Below are positions 37,602-46,669 of a stretch of DNA of 64,000 nucleotides, one piece after another. Source of the DNA: Allobosea sp. 47.2.35 (GTDB lineage: Bacteria > Pseudomonadota > Alphaproteobacteria > Rhizobiales > Beijerinckiaceae). The stretch lies in assembly GCF_024655635.1 (NCBI RefSeq), contig NZ_JANLGI010000019.1:52950-116949 (forward strand). The letters run 5' to 3'. The first letter of the stretch is position 1. Each line of letters begins with the position of its first letter. The notes beneath the pieces were generated by a model. It was not told where the DNA came from and did no database searches. It saw only the letters and a list, made by a program, of their open reading frames with translations. The translations under genes were made by a program, and so were the position numbers.

Positions 37602-37793
37602 GGCCGGCCCGTCCTTCGGACGCGGCGATAGTCCGATGTGCAGTTATGTCAATGGAGATCGTTGCGTGCGGCGAGGGACGGGTGGTGTCGGCCATGCGCT
37701 TGGCGGGATTGCCAACCCCCCGGCCGGCGCGCCAAAGCGGTGAGCGAGACAAGGCGCCGCGCAGCGATGGCGCCGCAGAGGTGGAGACGACGC

Positions 37794-39389
37794 ATGAGCT
37801 GGGGCAATCGCGATTTCATGGTGCCGGGCCGGCCGGTTGCGGTCGGCGATCGCGGCATGGCGGCGACCTCGCATCCCGCCTCGACGCTGGCGGCCGTGGA
37901 AATCCTGCGCAACGGCGGCAATGCCATCGACGCGGCCATCGCGGCGGTAGCCGTTCAGGCCGTGGTCGACCCGCATATGACCGGCATCGGCGGCGACTGC
38001 TTCGCGATTTATGCGCCGGCCAATGGCAAGATGGTCGCGATCAACGGCTCCGGCCGCTCGGCGGCCAAGGCCGAGCTCGGCTGGTTTCTCGGCCAGGGCA
38101 TGACGTCGATCGCGGCAGATTCGCCTCATTCCGTCACGGTGCCGGGCGCCATCGACGCCTGGTGCCGGCTCGTCGCCGACCATGGCAGCAAGAGCCTCGA
38201 CGAGATCTTCGCAGCCGCGATCCGCGCCGCCGAGGAAGGCTTCGTGGTGACGCCGCGCGTCGCACTCGACTGGGCCAAGGCCCGCGGCCGCATCGAGAAG
38301 CACGGCCTCGGCAACGCCGTCTACCTGCCGGGCGGCAATCCCCCGGCCATCGGCGACAAGATGGTCCATCCGGCGCTTGGCAACATGCTGCGCCGCGTCG
38401 CCCGCGAGGGCCGCTCGGCCTTCTACGAAGGCGAGCTTGCGCAGGACATGGTCTCCGTGCTGAACGCGGCCGGCAGCTTGATCAGCGTCGAGGACTTTGC
38501 CGCTTCGAAGCCGGATTATGTCGATCCGATCGGCGCCGATTATCGCGGCCATCGTCTCTGGGAATGCCCGCCGAACGGCCAGGGCATCGCCGCGCTCTTG
38601 ATCGCGCGCATCCTCGAAGGCTTCGACATGAAGTCCGAGAAGCTGAGCGAGGCCGATCGCATCCATCTCCTCGCCGAAGCGAGCAAGGCGGCCTATCGCC
38701 AGCGCGATGCGCTGGTCGCCGATCCGGCCGTGAGCCCGTTCGACACGGAAGCGTTCCTGTCGGATCAGTTCGTCGGCCGCATCCGTGGGGAGATCAGCCT
38801 GGAGAAGGCAGCGGCACCCGAAGTCTTCGACATGCCCCTGCACAAGGACACGATCTATCTCTGCGTCGTCGACGGCCAGGGCAACATGGTCTCTTTCATC
38901 AACTCGCTGTTCTCCGCCTTCGGCAGCGGCATCTATGCCGCCAAGGCCGGCGTCATGCTGCAGAATCGCGGCTCGGGCTTCCGCCTGATCGAGGGGCACC
39001 CCAACGCGATCGCCCCGCGCAAGCGCCCGTTCCACACGATCATTCCGGGGATGCTGGCCAAGGACGGCAAGCCGATCATGCCGTTCGGCGTGATGGGCGG
39101 CCAGTACCAGTCGACCGGCCATGCCCATTTCCTCTCCAGCATCCTCGACCGCGGTTTCGATCCTCAGCAGGCCTCGGACGCGCCGCGCAGCTTCGCCTAT
39201 GACGGCAAGCTCTCGCTGGAGACGACGATCCCCGCCAGCGTCGCCGCCGACCTGAAGGCGCGCGGCCATGACGTGGTCTGGGCCGAGGATCCGCTCGGCG
39301 GCTGCCAGGCGATCTGGGTCGATCACAAGCGCGGCGTGATGTTCGGCGCTTCCGACCACCGCAAGGATGGCTTCGCGCTCGCCGTCTGA
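37794..39389 (+). CDS. gamma-glutamyltransferase family protein
   Basis: A 531-residue N-terminal-nucleophile hydrolase of the gamma-glutamyltranspeptidase family. The N-terminal [22 protein letters not shown] and [10 protein letters not shown] match; autocleavage is expected before Thr353 in [11 protein letters not shown], and the small subunit contains NRGSGFRL and [11 protein letters not shown]. The position after the Thr is Ile and not the usual His/Thr, as in YwrD-like members. I see no clear signal peptide in residues 1-30, so a cytoplasmic enzyme is possible. It probably hydrolyses a gamma-glutamyl bond or an acyl amide; the substrate is open. Confidence 0.87.
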   Translation: MSWGNRDFMVPGRPVAVGDRGMAATSHPASTLAAVEILRNGGNAIDAAIAAVAVQAVVDPHMTGIGGDCFAIYAPANGKMVAINGSGRSAAKAELGWFLGQGMTSIAADSPHSVTVPGAIDAWCRLVADHGSKSLDEIFAAAIRAAEEGFVVTPRVALDWAKARGRIEKHGLGNAVYLPGGNPPAIGDKMVHPALGNMLRRVAREGRSAFYEGELAQDMVSVLNAAGSLISVEDFAASKPDYVDPIGADYRGHRLWECPPNGQGIAALLIARILEGFDMKSEKLSEADRIHLLAEASKAAYRQRDALVADPAVSPFDTEAFLSDQFVGRIRGEISLEKAAAPEVFDMPLHKDTIYLCVVDGQGNMVSFINSLFSAFGSGIYAAKAGVMLQNRGSGFRLIEGHPNAIAPRKRPFHTIIPGMLAKDGKPIMPFGVMGGQYQSTGHAHFLSSILDRGFDPQQASDAPRSFAYDGKLSLETTIPASVAADLKARGHDVVWAEDPLGGCQAIWVDHKRGVMFGASDHRKDGFALAV

Positions 39390-39445
39390 GGAACCCGGCC
39401 TTAACGCCCCTCCGCTATCGCTCGTCGCCAGCGAGGGAGGGGCGC

Positions 39446-40492
39446 GTGGCGCAGGACAGTCCATTCGGCTGGGGGATCATGGGCACCGGCGCGATCGCCG
39501 GGCTCTTCGCCGCCGATCTCGGGTTGTTGCCGCAGGCGCGTGTCGCTGCCGTGCACTCACGGTCGCTGGAGAAGGCGCAGGGCTTCGCCGCCCGCTTCGG
39601 CGAGGCGAAGGCCTATGACGACGAGGCTGCCTTCCTGGCCGATCCGGCGATCGAGGCGGTCTATATCGCGACGCCCAACCATCTCCACGCCGCGCAGGCG
39701 CTCAAAGCCATCGCGGCCGGCAAGCCGGTGCTGATCGAGAAGCCGATCGCGCTGGCCAGCGCCGATGTGGAAGCGATCGCGCTGGCCGCGGGCGAGCGCG
39801 GCATCTTCGCGATGGAGGCCTTGTGGAGCCGCTTCCTGCCGGCGGTGCGCCGGGCGCGGGAGGAGATCGCTGCAGGCCGCATTGGCAAGGTCCGGCGCAT
39901 CCGCGCCGATCTCTCCTATCTCCATCCCGAGGAGCCGGGTAGCCGCTTCTTCGATCCGACTCTCGGTGGCGGCGCGGCTTTCGACCTCGGTGTCTATCCG
40001 CTGTCGCTGGCGCTGCATCTGCTGGGTGAGCCGGGTGCCGTGAGCGGAAGCTGGCTCGCCGCCGGCACCGGCGTCGACCGGCGTAGCGTGTTCCGGCTGG
40101 ATTATCCCGCAGCTGTGGCCGAACTCTCATGCGGTTTCGACCGGAACGGGGCAAACCGGCTCCTGATCGAGGGCGAACGTAGCGGGCTGGTCTTCGAGGC
40201 CCCTTTCCTGAAGGCCCAGCGATTGAGCTGGTATGCCGATGCCGGCCGTGCAGCGGCAGCCTATGAACGTGGAACGGGCGGCGTGACGCGCCTGCTCAAC
40301 CGTATGCCTCAGTCAGGGCGGGTCAGCGAAAACTTCGCCCTTCCAGGCAACGGTCTTCAATTTCAGGCGGAGGCCGCGATGGCCGCGATCCGTGCGGGGA
40401 GGAGTGCCTGCGCAGAGATGCCGCTCGGCGAAAGCGCCGCCGTGCTGCGGGTCATCGAAACGATACGGGCGCAACCAGCAACGACGCTCTGA
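39446..40492 (+). CDS. Gfo/Idh/MocA-family oxidoreductase
   Basis: A 348-residue NAD(P)-dependent dehydrogenase. The Rossmann loop is GIMGTGAIAGLFA, the EKP motif is VLIEKPIAL, and the C-terminal alpha/beta domain has GGGAAFDLGVYPLSLAL with the catalytic Asp/Tyr region. Members act on sugars, inositols or dihydrodiols; the substrate is unknown. The start is a GTG behind GGGAGGGG. It follows the gamma-glutamyltransferase gene by 56 bp on the same strand; common transcription is possible. Confidence 0.9.
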   Translation: MAQDSPFGWGIMGTGAIAGLFAADLGLLPQARVAAVHSRSLEKAQGFAARFGEAKAYDDEAAFLADPAIEAVYIATPNHLHAAQALKAIAAGKPVLIEKPIALASADVEAIALAAGERGIFAMEALWSRFLPAVRRAREEIAAGRIGKVRRIRADLSYLHPEEPGSRFFDPTLGGGAAFDLGVYPLSLALHLLGEPGAVSGSWLAAGTGVDRRSVFRLDYPAAVAELSCGFDRNGANRLLIEGERSGLVFEAPFLKAQRLSWYADAGRAAAAYERGTGGVTRLLNRMPQSGRVSENFALPGNGLQFQAEAAMAAIRAGRSACAEMPLGESAAVLRVIETIRAQPATTL

Positions 40493-40501
40493 CCAACCTG
40501 C

Positions 40502-40771
40502 TCAGTGGCGCGTGCCGCAGGTGAAGGCACCGCAGCGCACCTTGTCGGCCAGCGTCTCGGCGAAGGTCGCGGTCGCGTCCTCGCCATAGGTCTCGACCAG
40601 CGTCCGCAGCGCCGCGAACAGCGCGGCATGTGCCATGGCGTCGGGATCGAGCCCGTCCTGCTGCGCTTCGTTGAAGGCGTCCTCGACATAGCCATAGGCC
40701 ACGCGGCGGACATCGCCATGGTCCTCGGCGAGATTCGGGTCGAGCATCGTGTCGTCTGGCTGGATCGGCAT
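40502..40771 (-). CDS. small conserved-looking protein of unknown function
   Basis: An 89-residue acidic, helical protein that I do not recognise. The first 25 residues are Asp-rich (MPIQPDDTMLDPNLAEDHGD), the middle is two amphipathic helices (VAYGYVEDAFNEA and AHAALFAALRTLVETYG), and the end is a short cysteine tail CGAFTCGTRH that could bind a metal. A start further upstream (40882) exists but the added residues look unlike protein. It converges with the Gfo/Idh gene, 9 bases apart. Balanced composition supports a real gene. Confidence 0.65.
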   Translation of the reverse strand: MPIQPDDTMLDPNLAEDHGDVRRVAYGYVEDAFNEAQQDGLDPDAMAHAALFAALRTLVETYGEDATATFAETLADKVRCGAFTCGTRH

Positions 40772-40953
40772 CGAAACGGGACTCTTGAGCCTTCTGTCTG
40801 ACGCGAATCGCGGCGCTTCTGCTCCGGATCGCGACGTTTGGGCGATGCTCAAGACATAAGCCGTGCCAGAGCGGCACGCCACCGCGCAGTTTAAGAAAGG
40901 TTAACGCGACCGGGAAAATCCGGTGGAAGACGCCTTACGGCAACAGCTGTTGC

Positions 40954-41400
40954 CTATCCGCCATAGCGTCCGGCCAGCGCCCGCGACAGCGCCTCGCCTT
41001 CGGCGGCAAGGCGGGATGAGGCTTCCTGGCTGGCCTCGGTACAGGAGCGATGCGTCAGGGAATAGGCCTTGAAGCCACGATTGAAGGCTGCGGTCAGCCG
41101 GTCGCGGCGCTGCGGCGTCCAGCCTTCCGCCTCGATCAAGGCCGCCATTCGCGTGCGCCAGTCCTGCGCCTCCCGCCCGCCGCAAAGCGTCCTGAGATAG
41201 GCGAGCGAGCCCATGATCTCGGAGAGCTGCAGGAGTTGCGGCTCATAGGGCGGAGCGGCGGGTTCCGAAGCAGGCTGCTCGGCAGGCTTGGTCGCTGGCG
41301 GCTTCGCCGCCGGCTGCTGGGGCCGCTGTTGCGCTTCCGCCGTGATCGGCAGCAGGAGCAGGGCGGCCAGCAGCGCCGGGTGGCGAAGTCGGGCCTTCAT
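40954..41400 (-). CDS. TIGR02301-family secreted protein
   Basis: A 148-residue protein with a Sec signal peptide (HPALLAALLLLPITAEAQ), a Pro/Ala/Lys-rich linker (about 24-50), and a conserved domain containing LSEIMGSLAYLRTLCGG and the Cys in THRSCTEAS. This matches the alphaproteobacterial family TIGR02301, whose function is unknown; the two Cys could form a disulfide in the periplasm. Its start overlaps the stop of the Nudix gene (ATGA), so the two are coupled, although their functions seem unrelated. Confidence 0.85.
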   Translation of the reverse strand: MKARLRHPALLAALLLLPITAEAQQRPQQPAAKPPATKPAEQPASEPAAPPYEPQLLQLSEIMGSLAYLRTLCGGREAQDWRTRMAALIEAEGWTPQRRDRLTAAFNRGFKAYSLTHRSCTEASQEASSRLAAEGEALSRALAGRYGG

Positions 41401-41879
41401 GACGAGGAGGCTCCCGCCATGAAGAGCTGGTGGGCGCGGCGCAGAACGTCTCCGAGTTCGCGCGTGGTCGCGAGTCCGCCGAGCTTGAGCGGATCGGCCC
41501 ACATCACCGCTCCGGCCTCAGGCCCCGTGCGCGGCTCGCCGGAAAGCCACTCGCCGATGAAGGAAGCGACGACGAAATGATGGGTCACCGCGCCCCTGGC
41601 GTCGCGGCCGAAAATCTCGACATGGCGGTTGAAGCCGAGGATGCGGGCGCTGACGCCGACCTCTTCCTCAAGTTCGCGCAAAGCCGCTTCCTCAAGCGTC
41701 TCGCCGGCCTCGACCTTGCCGCCTGGCAGCGACCAGAGCTGGTCGGCCGGGGGCTTCGTCCGGGTCGCCAGCAGAACCTTCCCGTCGCGGAACACGGCGA
41801 CGGAGGCCGCCAACACCGGCCGTGCCGCGGCCCGGCCGGGCGCGGGGAAGCGGATGACCTGGCCGCCATCCTCGCTCAT
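41397..41879 (-). CDS. Nudix hydrolase
   Basis: A 160-residue Nudix protein. The Nudix box is complete: GGKVEAGETLEEAALRELEE followed by EVGV, with the metal-binding glutamates in place. The N-terminal strand VAVFRDGKVLLATRTKPPADQLWSLPGG is of the ADP-ribose pyrophosphatase/MutT-like type. The substrate is not predictable. It lies 16 bases after the SDR gene and is coupled to the TIGR02301 gene, forming an SDR-Nudix-TIGR02301 run. Confidence 0.92.
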   Translation of the reverse strand: MSEDGGQVIRFPAPGRAAARPVLAASVAVFRDGKVLLATRTKPPADQLWSLPGGKVEAGETLEEAALRELEEEVGVSARILGFNRHVEIFGRDARGAVTHHFVVASFIGEWLSGEPRTGPEAGAVMWADPLKLGGLATTRELGDVLRRAHQLFMAGASSS

Positions 41880-41895
41880 TGCGTGCGGACCGGCG

Positions 41896-42672
41896 TCAAA
41901 CGTGCTGCCCGCCATTGATGTGCAGCTCCGAGCCGGTGACGTAGCTCGAGGCATCCGTGCAGAGGAAATAGATCGCCTTGGCGACCTCGTCGGGCTTGCC
42001 GAGGCGCTGCATCGGCAGGGTCGCGACGATCTTCTCGGTGCCGGGCGAGAGGATCGAGGTGTCGATCTCGCCGGGCGAGATCGCGTTGACGCGCACGCCG
42101 AGCGGGCCGAAATCGGCCGCCATCTCGCGGGTCAGGCTGGCGAGCGCCGCCTTCGAGGTCGCATAGGCCGCCCCGGCGAAGGGATGCACGCGAGAGCCCG
42201 CGATCGAGGAGACGTTGACGATCGCGCCCTTGGCGGCGGTGAGCTCGTCGAGCAGGCCGCGTGCCAGCATGATCGGCGCGAAGAAATTGACCTGGAAGAC
42301 CTTGTGCCAGTCATTGAAGGAGGTCGTGGCGGCGCCGAGACGCTCGCCCTTCGGCCCCTTCGGCGAGATGCCGGCATTGTTGACGAGCGCGTGCAGCTTG
42401 CCGCCCTCGATGGCGAGCCGCTTCTTGATCTCGGCGATGCCGCGCATCGTGTCCTCGGGGTCGCCGAGATCGATCTGGATGTGGTCGTCGGCGCCCGACG
42501 GCCAGGGGCATTTGTCGGAGAAGGCCTGGCGCGAGCAGGACAGGATGCGCCAGCCCGCCATGGCGAACTGCATCACCGTGGCATGGCCGATGCCGCGGCT
42601 CGCCCCGGTCAGCAGCATCACCGGGCGCTTGCCCGGTTCGGTCTTCGGAAAATCGAACTTGGGCATCGCCAT
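41896..42672 (-). CDS. short-chain dehydrogenase/reductase
   Basis: A 258-residue SDR. The cofactor loop TGASRGIGHA, the NNAG motif in LVNNAGIS, the catalytic Ser in NVSSIAGS, and the YxxxK motif in AYATSKAAL are all present, and the C-terminus is the usual SYVTGSELHINGGQ. The substrate is unknown. The MITE-like element ends only 12 bp upstream of the start codon, so the promoter and possibly the ribosome site (AGGA, spanning the element edge) are supplied in part by that element. Confidence 0.93.
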   Translation of the reverse strand: MAMPKFDFPKTEPGKRPVMLLTGASRGIGHATVMQFAMAGWRILSCSRQAFSDKCPWPSGADDHIQIDLGDPEDTMRGIAEIKKRLAIEGGKLHALVNNAGISPKGPKGERLGAATTSFNDWHKVFQVNFFAPIMLARGLLDELTAAKGAIVNVSSIAGSRVHPFAGAAYATSKAALASLTREMAADFGPLGVRVNAISPGEIDTSILSPGTEKIVATLPMQRLGKPDEVAKAIYFLCTDASSYVTGSELHINGGQHV

Positions 42673-42684
42673 GGGGGAGTAGTC

Positions 42685-42951
42685 CTAGAGGCTGCTATGA
42701 GCCAGGGGGTGGATTTGACGCGAGCGATTTTGCGCGAATGCAAGGAGTTCAAGGACGCAAGCCTTCCGGCTTGCTACGAAGAACGACACAGCAGTCGCGC
42801 AAAAGCGCCGCGCCCTTCGGGTGAGGTGAAAACGCTGGAGCTGCAGCGTCGCACCGCTTGCCGATACGGACGTATCGGCCGCGCGATGCTCCTTCCATCT
42901 CCAGCGTTTTGACCTCATCAAATCCATCCCCTGGCTCATAGCAGCCTCTAG
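42685..42951. mobile_element. 267-bp MITE-like element with 34-bp terminal inverted repeats
   Basis: Terminal arms 42685-42718 and 42918-42951 are 34 bp, complementary except at one base, and both end in CTAG (outermost CTAGAGGCTGCTATGAGCC). Inside are further dyads: 42823-42840 with 42899-42916 (18 bp, one mismatch), GCAAGCC/GGCTTGC (42755-42772), and CCGATACG/CGTATCGG (42861-42878). There is no open frame of transposase size, so it is non-autonomous. CTAG at both edges may be the target-site duplication. Its right end supplies the TAG stop codon of pdxH. Confidence 0.8.
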
Positions 42952-43562
42952 GGGTAGAAGCGTGTCTTCGTCCAGGGCGCGTCGGACGCGTCGCGGCGGA
43001 AGATGATGCGGTCATGCAGGCGGAAGGCGCCGTCGCGCCAGAACTCGATATAGGTCGGGGTGATGCGAAACCCGCGCCAGTAGGAGGGGCGCGGAATCTC
43101 GCCGATGCCGAATTTCAGCGTGTAGCTCGCCACGGCCTTCTCCAGCGCGAAGCGGCTTTCCAGCGGGCGCGACTGCTGCGAGGCCCAGGCGCCGATGCGG
43201 CTGTCGCGCGGCCGGGAGTGGAAATAGGCATCCGATTCGGCATCACTGACGAGCGCGACATGGCCGCGGACGCGAATCTGCCGGCGCAGGCTTTTCCAGT
43301 GGAACAGGGCGGCGGCCTTGGGCTGGCCGAGCAGTTCCTGGCCCTTCTGGCTTTCGGTATTGGTATAGAACACGAAACCATCGGGCCCATGGCCCTTGAG
43401 CAGCACCATGCGGCTGTTCGGCATGCCCTCGGCATCGACGGTGGAGAGGGCCATGCCGGTCGGGTCGTTGGGCTCGGACTTCGTGGCTTCGTCCAACCAC
43501 TTCTGGAACAACACGAAAGGCTCGTTTTCCTCGGTGAAGTCACCGCTCGTTAACGGTTGCAC
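42948..43562 (-). CDS. pdxH: pyridoxamine/pyridoxine 5'-phosphate oxidase
   Basis: A 204-residue FMN enzyme that makes pyridoxal 5'-phosphate. Family blocks include [32 protein letters not shown], and the C-terminal [16 protein letters not shown]. The start is GTG, behind GAGG at 8 bases; the next in-frame ATG would remove conserved sequence. The protein ends RFYP at the usual family length, and its TAG stop is part of the CTAG end of the MITE-like element, so the insertion did not change the protein. Confidence 0.95.
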   Translation of the reverse strand: MQPLTSGDFTEENEPFVLFQKWLDEATKSEPNDPTGMALSTVDAEGMPNSRMVLLKGHGPDGFVFYTNTESQKGQELLGQPKAAALFHWKSLRRQIRVRGHVALVSDAESDAYFHSRPRDSRIGAWASQQSRPLESRFALEKAVASYTLKFGIGEIPRPSYWRGFRITPTYIEFWRDGAFRLHDRIIFRRDASDAPWTKTRFYP

Positions 43563-43686
43563 GTTCTAATCCTCGGGTCGTTGAAGTGGGCGTTGGGCGA
43601 GCGCAGAAGTGATCCGGGTTCGGGCGGTTGGCTTATATAGGGCAGGGGCGGGGGCGTTCCAAAGCCTTAACCGTTGCGCAGCCCCC

Positions 43687-44157
43687 ATGCGCCCGCTGGC
43701 TGCCGCGCTGCTGCTGGGGCTGTCGAGTGCCGGCTGCTCGGTGTCCTTCCCGATTCTCGGCCTGTCGAGCAAGGGTGAGGACGAGGTGGCCGCGACCTCG
43801 GCGATGACGACCTCTTCGGTCCTGCCCGTGCGTGGCGGGGATCGCTCCGGTCCGCTCGCCAGCCTGTCAGCGGAGATCGGGCCGGAAGACATGCGCCGTG
43901 CCGACGGGGCTATGGGCGTGGCGCTCGATCCGCAGGGTAACGGCGCTGCCGTCTCCTGGGACAATCCCCAGAGCGGCATCAAGGGCTCGTTCATCCCGGT
44001 CGGCGGTCCGTTCCTGCGCTCCGACGAGATCTGCCGTGCCTTCATCGCCAGCGTCCAGACGCAGGCCCGGCTGGTCAAGCTGCAGGGCACGGCCTGCCGC
44101 CCTTCGGGCGGCGAATGGGCCGTCAAGGACATGGGGCCCTGGAAGGGCTTGGGCTGA
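43687..44157 (+). CDS. RT0821/Lpp0805-family surface lipoprotein
   Basis: A 156-residue probable lipoprotein. The signal ends in the lipobox LSSAGC, giving a lipidated Cys near residue 17, and the mature domain has WDNPQSGIKGSFIPVG, then two Cys (ICRAF and TACRPSGGEWAV), as in the RT0821/Lpp0805 family of outer-membrane-associated proteins. Function unknown. The start lacks a good ribosome site, and a longer N-terminus to 43609 is possible, but the lipoprotein signal fits best from 43687. Divergent from pdxH. Confidence 0.8.
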   Translation: MRPLAAALLLGLSSAGCSVSFPILGLSSKGEDEVAATSAMTTSSVLPVRGGDRSGPLASLSAEIGPEDMRRADGAMGVALDPQGNGAAVSWDNPQSGIKGSFIPVGGPFLRSDEICRAFIASVQTQARLVKLQGTACRPSGGEWAVKDMGPWKGLG

Positions 44158-44297
44158 GCTTTCAAGCTGCTTGCGTCGTCGTCGCGCCGGGTGCAAAACC
44201 GCCCCGGTCAGGTGTTGCGCCTGCGCCACACCGTCCCCACATGAGGTGAAGCGGACGGCTGGCGGCTTTGGCGCCGGCCGTCTGACATAGATCGCCG

Positions 44298-44315
44298 CGC
44301 GTCCGTACGGACGCG
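44298..44315. repeat. perfect 18-bp palindrome in the gap before the DnaJ-like gene
   Basis: CGCGTCCGTACGGACGCG is its own complement and is flanked by a wider dyad ATAGATC (44287-44293) and GATCTAT (44324-44330). It could be a cruciform-forming site, a terminator for the lipoprotein gene, or an operator. The surrounding gap (44158-44412) holds no gene I can support. Confidence 0.5.
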
Positions 44316-44342
44316 ACAACGGTGATCTATATATTTGTTATC

Positions 44343-44388
44343 GCATCGGATTTTTCCGAAAAGTGGTATCCACTTTTCGGTCCGATGC
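44343..44388. repeat. rhizobial-type palindromic element upstream of the DnaJ-like gene
   Basis: Nested dyads: GCATCGGA (44343-44350) with TCCGATGC (44381-44388), and CCGAAAAGTGG (44356-44366) with CCACTTTTCGG (44370-44380) around TAT. The AAAAGTGG/CCACTTTT core is a widespread intergenic motif in Rhizobiales. It ends 24 bp before the start codon, so the message would carry a strong hairpin just upstream of the ribosome site. Confidence 0.7.
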
Positions 44389-44412
44389 TATGGCGTGGAA
44401 ACGAGGTTTTGG

Positions 44413-45348
44413 ATGCGCGATCCCTATCAGGTTCTGGGCGTCGCCCGCGGCGCGAGCGATGCGGAAATCAAGAAGGCTTTCCGCAAGCGCGCCAAGGAGC
44501 TGCACCCGGACCGCAACCGGGACGACCCCAAGGCGCAGGACAAGTTCTCCGAGCTCAACGCCGCCTATGAGATCGTCGGCGACGAGGCCAAGCGCAAGCA
44601 GTTCGACCGCGGCGAGATCGATGCCGAGGGCAAGCCCCGCTTCCAGGGCTTCGAGGGCATGGGCGCCGGCCGCGGCGGGCGCAGTGGCGGCTTCGAATTC
44701 AATTTCGGCCAGGGCGGCGGCAATCCCTTCGGCGCGCGTGGCGGGCCGGGCGGCGGCGCGGGCGATGCCGGTTTCGACGCCTCCGACATCTTCTCATCGC
44801 TCTTCGGCGAGGGCTCCCGGCGTGCCCGCGGCAAGCCCGAGCCGCAGAAGCCGCCGGAGCAGAGTTTCACGCTCGACGTCACGCTGGCGCAGGCCGCGAC
44901 CGGCGGCACACGCCGGGTCAAGCTGCCCGGCGGGCGCGAGGTCGAGATCACCATCCCCGAGGGGGTGAGCGACGGCAAGGTCATGCGCCTGCGCGGGCTC
45001 GGCCAGGCCGATCCGTTCTCGGGCGAGGCCGGCGACGTGATGATGACCATCAAGGTCAAGCCGGATTCCCGCTTCACCATCGACGGCAACGACCTGCGTA
45101 CGCGCGTCGCGGTGCCGCTTGCCAAGGCGGTGCTCGGCGGGCCGCTGCATGTGCCGACGCTGACCGGTGCGGTCGAGATGAACATCCCGCCGCTGACCGG
45201 CACGGGCCGGCAGTTCCGCCTGCGCGGCAAGGGGCTCAAGGGCGAGAAGGGCGCGGTCGGCGATCTCTTCATCGCTATCGATATCGAGATGCCCGCGAGC
45301 GACGCAGAACTCACGGCGCTGATGAAGGCGCGCGACGAGGCGAAGTAA
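44413..45348 (+). CDS. DnaJ/CbpA-type co-chaperone
   Basis: A 311-residue J-domain protein. The J domain is at residues 1-70 with the Hsp70-stimulating HPD in [12 protein letters not shown] Gly/Phe-rich linker follows (about 75-125, with [17 protein letters not shown]), then the C-terminal substrate-binding beta domains ([15 protein letters not shown] onward). There is no zinc-finger domain, so it is of the CbpA type and not DnaJ proper. It should work with DnaK on unfolded proteins. A hairpin element lies directly upstream. Confidence 0.9.
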   Translation: MRDPYQVLGVARGASDAEIKKAFRKRAKELHPDRNRDDPKAQDKFSELNAAYEIVGDEAKRKQFDRGEIDAEGKPRFQGFEGMGAGRGGRSGGFEFNFGQGGGNPFGARGGPGGGAGDAGFDASDIFSSLFGEGSRRARGKPEPQKPPEQSFTLDVTLAQAATGGTRRVKLPGGREVEITIPEGVSDGKVMRLRGLGQADPFSGEAGDVMMTIKVKPDSRFTIDGNDLRTRVAVPLAKAVLGGPLHVPTLTGAVEMNIPPLTGTGRQFRLRGKGLKGEKGAVGDLFIAIDIEMPASDAELTALMKARDEAK

Positions 45349-45504
45349 GCCGGCTCTTCCGTCTTTGCGGCCGGAAGCCGGTCGCGAAGGACGCCGAATG
45401 CGCTCCCATGCGCGATTCAGCCGTGGAGGCGGGCATCAAAAGCGGTTCCCGTTTCCCTGCGACTGTTCTAAGAGACCTGCTCGTCATTCATTCGCGGGTT
45501 TCCC

Positions 45505-46344
45505 ATGCCTGATTCCAACGCCGTTTCGCCGACCGCCAATCTCCTCAAGGGCAAGCGCGGGCTCGTGATGGGCGTCGCGAACAACCGCTCCATCGCCTGG
45601 GGCATCGCCAAGGCGGCGGCGGACGCGGGTGCGGAACTCGCCTTTACCTATCAGGGTGACGCGCTGAAGAAGCGCGTGGAGCCGCTCGCCAAGGAACTCG
45701 GCGGCCATGTCGTCGGCCATTGCGACGTCACCGACGGCGCCACGATCGACGCGGTCTTCGCCGAGGTCGAGAAGCTCTGGGGCAAGCTCGATTTCGTCGT
45801 CCACTGCATCGCCTTCTCCGACAAGGACGAATTGACCGGCCGCTATGTCGAGACCAGCGAGGCGAACTTCACCAAGTCGCTGCTGATCTCCTGCTACTCC
45901 TTCACCGCGATCACCCAGCGCGCCGAGAAGCTGATGACCGATGGCGGCTCGTTGTTGACGCTGACCTATTACGGCGCCGAGAAGTGGATGCCGCACTACA
46001 ACGTCATGGGCGTCGCCAAGGCCGCGCTGGAATCGAGCGTGCAATATCTCGCCGCCGATCTCGGTCCCTCGAAGATCCGCGTCAACGCGATCTCGGCCGG
46101 CCCGATCAAGACGCTGGCGGCGTCGGGCATCGGCGATTTCCGCTATATCCTGCGCTGGAACGAGTACAACTCGCCGCTGCGCCGCACGGTCACGATCGAG
46201 GAGGTCGGCGAGACCGCGGTCTTCCTCGTCTCCGATATGTCACGCGGCATCACCGGCGAGATCATGCATGTCGACGCCGGCTATCATGTCGTCGGCATGA
46301 AGGTGCCAGAGGCGCCCGATATCACGCTCGAAAAGGGTGCGTGA
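45505..46344 (+). CDS. fabI: enoyl-[acyl-carrier-protein] reductase (NADH), FabI
   Basis: A 279-residue SDR-type enoyl-ACP reductase, the last step of each fatty-acid elongation cycle. Family markers are GLVMGVANNRSIAWGIA at the cofactor site, HCIAFSDKDELTGRY, the Tyr-Lys pair in LTYYGAEKWMPHYNVMGVAKAAL (split around residue 160), and the RVNAISAGPIKTLAASGI loop. Close to FabI, the triclosan-sensitive form. Upstream (45349-45504) a GC-rich imperfect stem may end the DnaJ-like transcript. Confidence 0.95.
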   Translation: MPDSNAVSPTANLLKGKRGLVMGVANNRSIAWGIAKAAADAGAELAFTYQGDALKKRVEPLAKELGGHVVGHCDVTDGATIDAVFAEVEKLWGKLDFVVHCIAFSDKDELTGRYVETSEANFTKSLLISCYSFTAITQRAEKLMTDGGSLLTLTYYGAEKWMPHYNVMGVAKAALESSVQYLAADLGPSKIRVNAISAGPIKTLAASGIGDFRYILRWNEYNSPLRRTVTIEEVGETAVFLVSDMSRGITGEIMHVDAGYHVVGMKVPEAPDITLEKGA

Positions 46345-46354
46345 GACCGAGTTT

Positions 46355-46396
46355 GGTTATAACATTGTTGTAACCGACCGGAGCCGTGTCTATATT
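46355..46396 (+). promoter_or_regulatory. promoter and operator of the mazEF-type module
   Basis: The dyad GGTTATAAC (46355-46363) and GTTGTAACC (46367-46375), one mismatch, overlaps a likely promoter: -35 TTGTAA (46368-46373), 17-base spacer, -10 TATATT (46391-46396). Antitoxins of this class repress their own operon through such dyads; binding here would cover the -35 box. Confidence 0.65.
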
Positions 46397-46414
46397 GGCC
46401 TCCTGGAGGAAGCC

Positions 46415-46669
46415 ATGCGCAGCGCGGTCAAGAAGATCGGTAATTCGGCGGGCATCGTCATTCCGAAGCCCCTTCTGGCCGAGATCGGGGCCAAGGCTGG
46501 TGATGGTGTCGAACTCACCGTCGAGCAAGGCCGTATCATCATCGAGCCCGTACAGACGCGAGCGCGCGAAGGCTGGGCCGAGGATGCCAGGCGTCTCGCC
46601 GAAGCGGGTGATGACGCGCTGGTCTGGCCGGAATTCGGCAATGCCGAGGATGCCGAGCTGACATGGTGA
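46415..46669 (+). CDS. mazE: MazE-type antitoxin (AbrB/SpoVT fold)
   Basis: An 84-residue antitoxin. The N-terminal swapped-hairpin DNA-binding fold is recognised by KKIGNSAGIVIPKPLLAEIGAKAG (read as two halves, residues 6-19 and 20-29), and the C-terminal acidic tail (EDARRLAEAGDDALVWPEF) is the toxin-neutralising part. The ribosome site CTGGAGGA is 6 bases upstream. It overlaps the toxin gene by 7 bases, and represses the promoter at 46355 by analogy with other MazE proteins. Confidence 0.9.
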   Translation: MRSAVKKIGNSAGIVIPKPLLAEIGAKAGDGVELTVEQGRIIIEPVQTRAREGWAEDARRLAEAGDDALVWPEFGNAEDAELTW

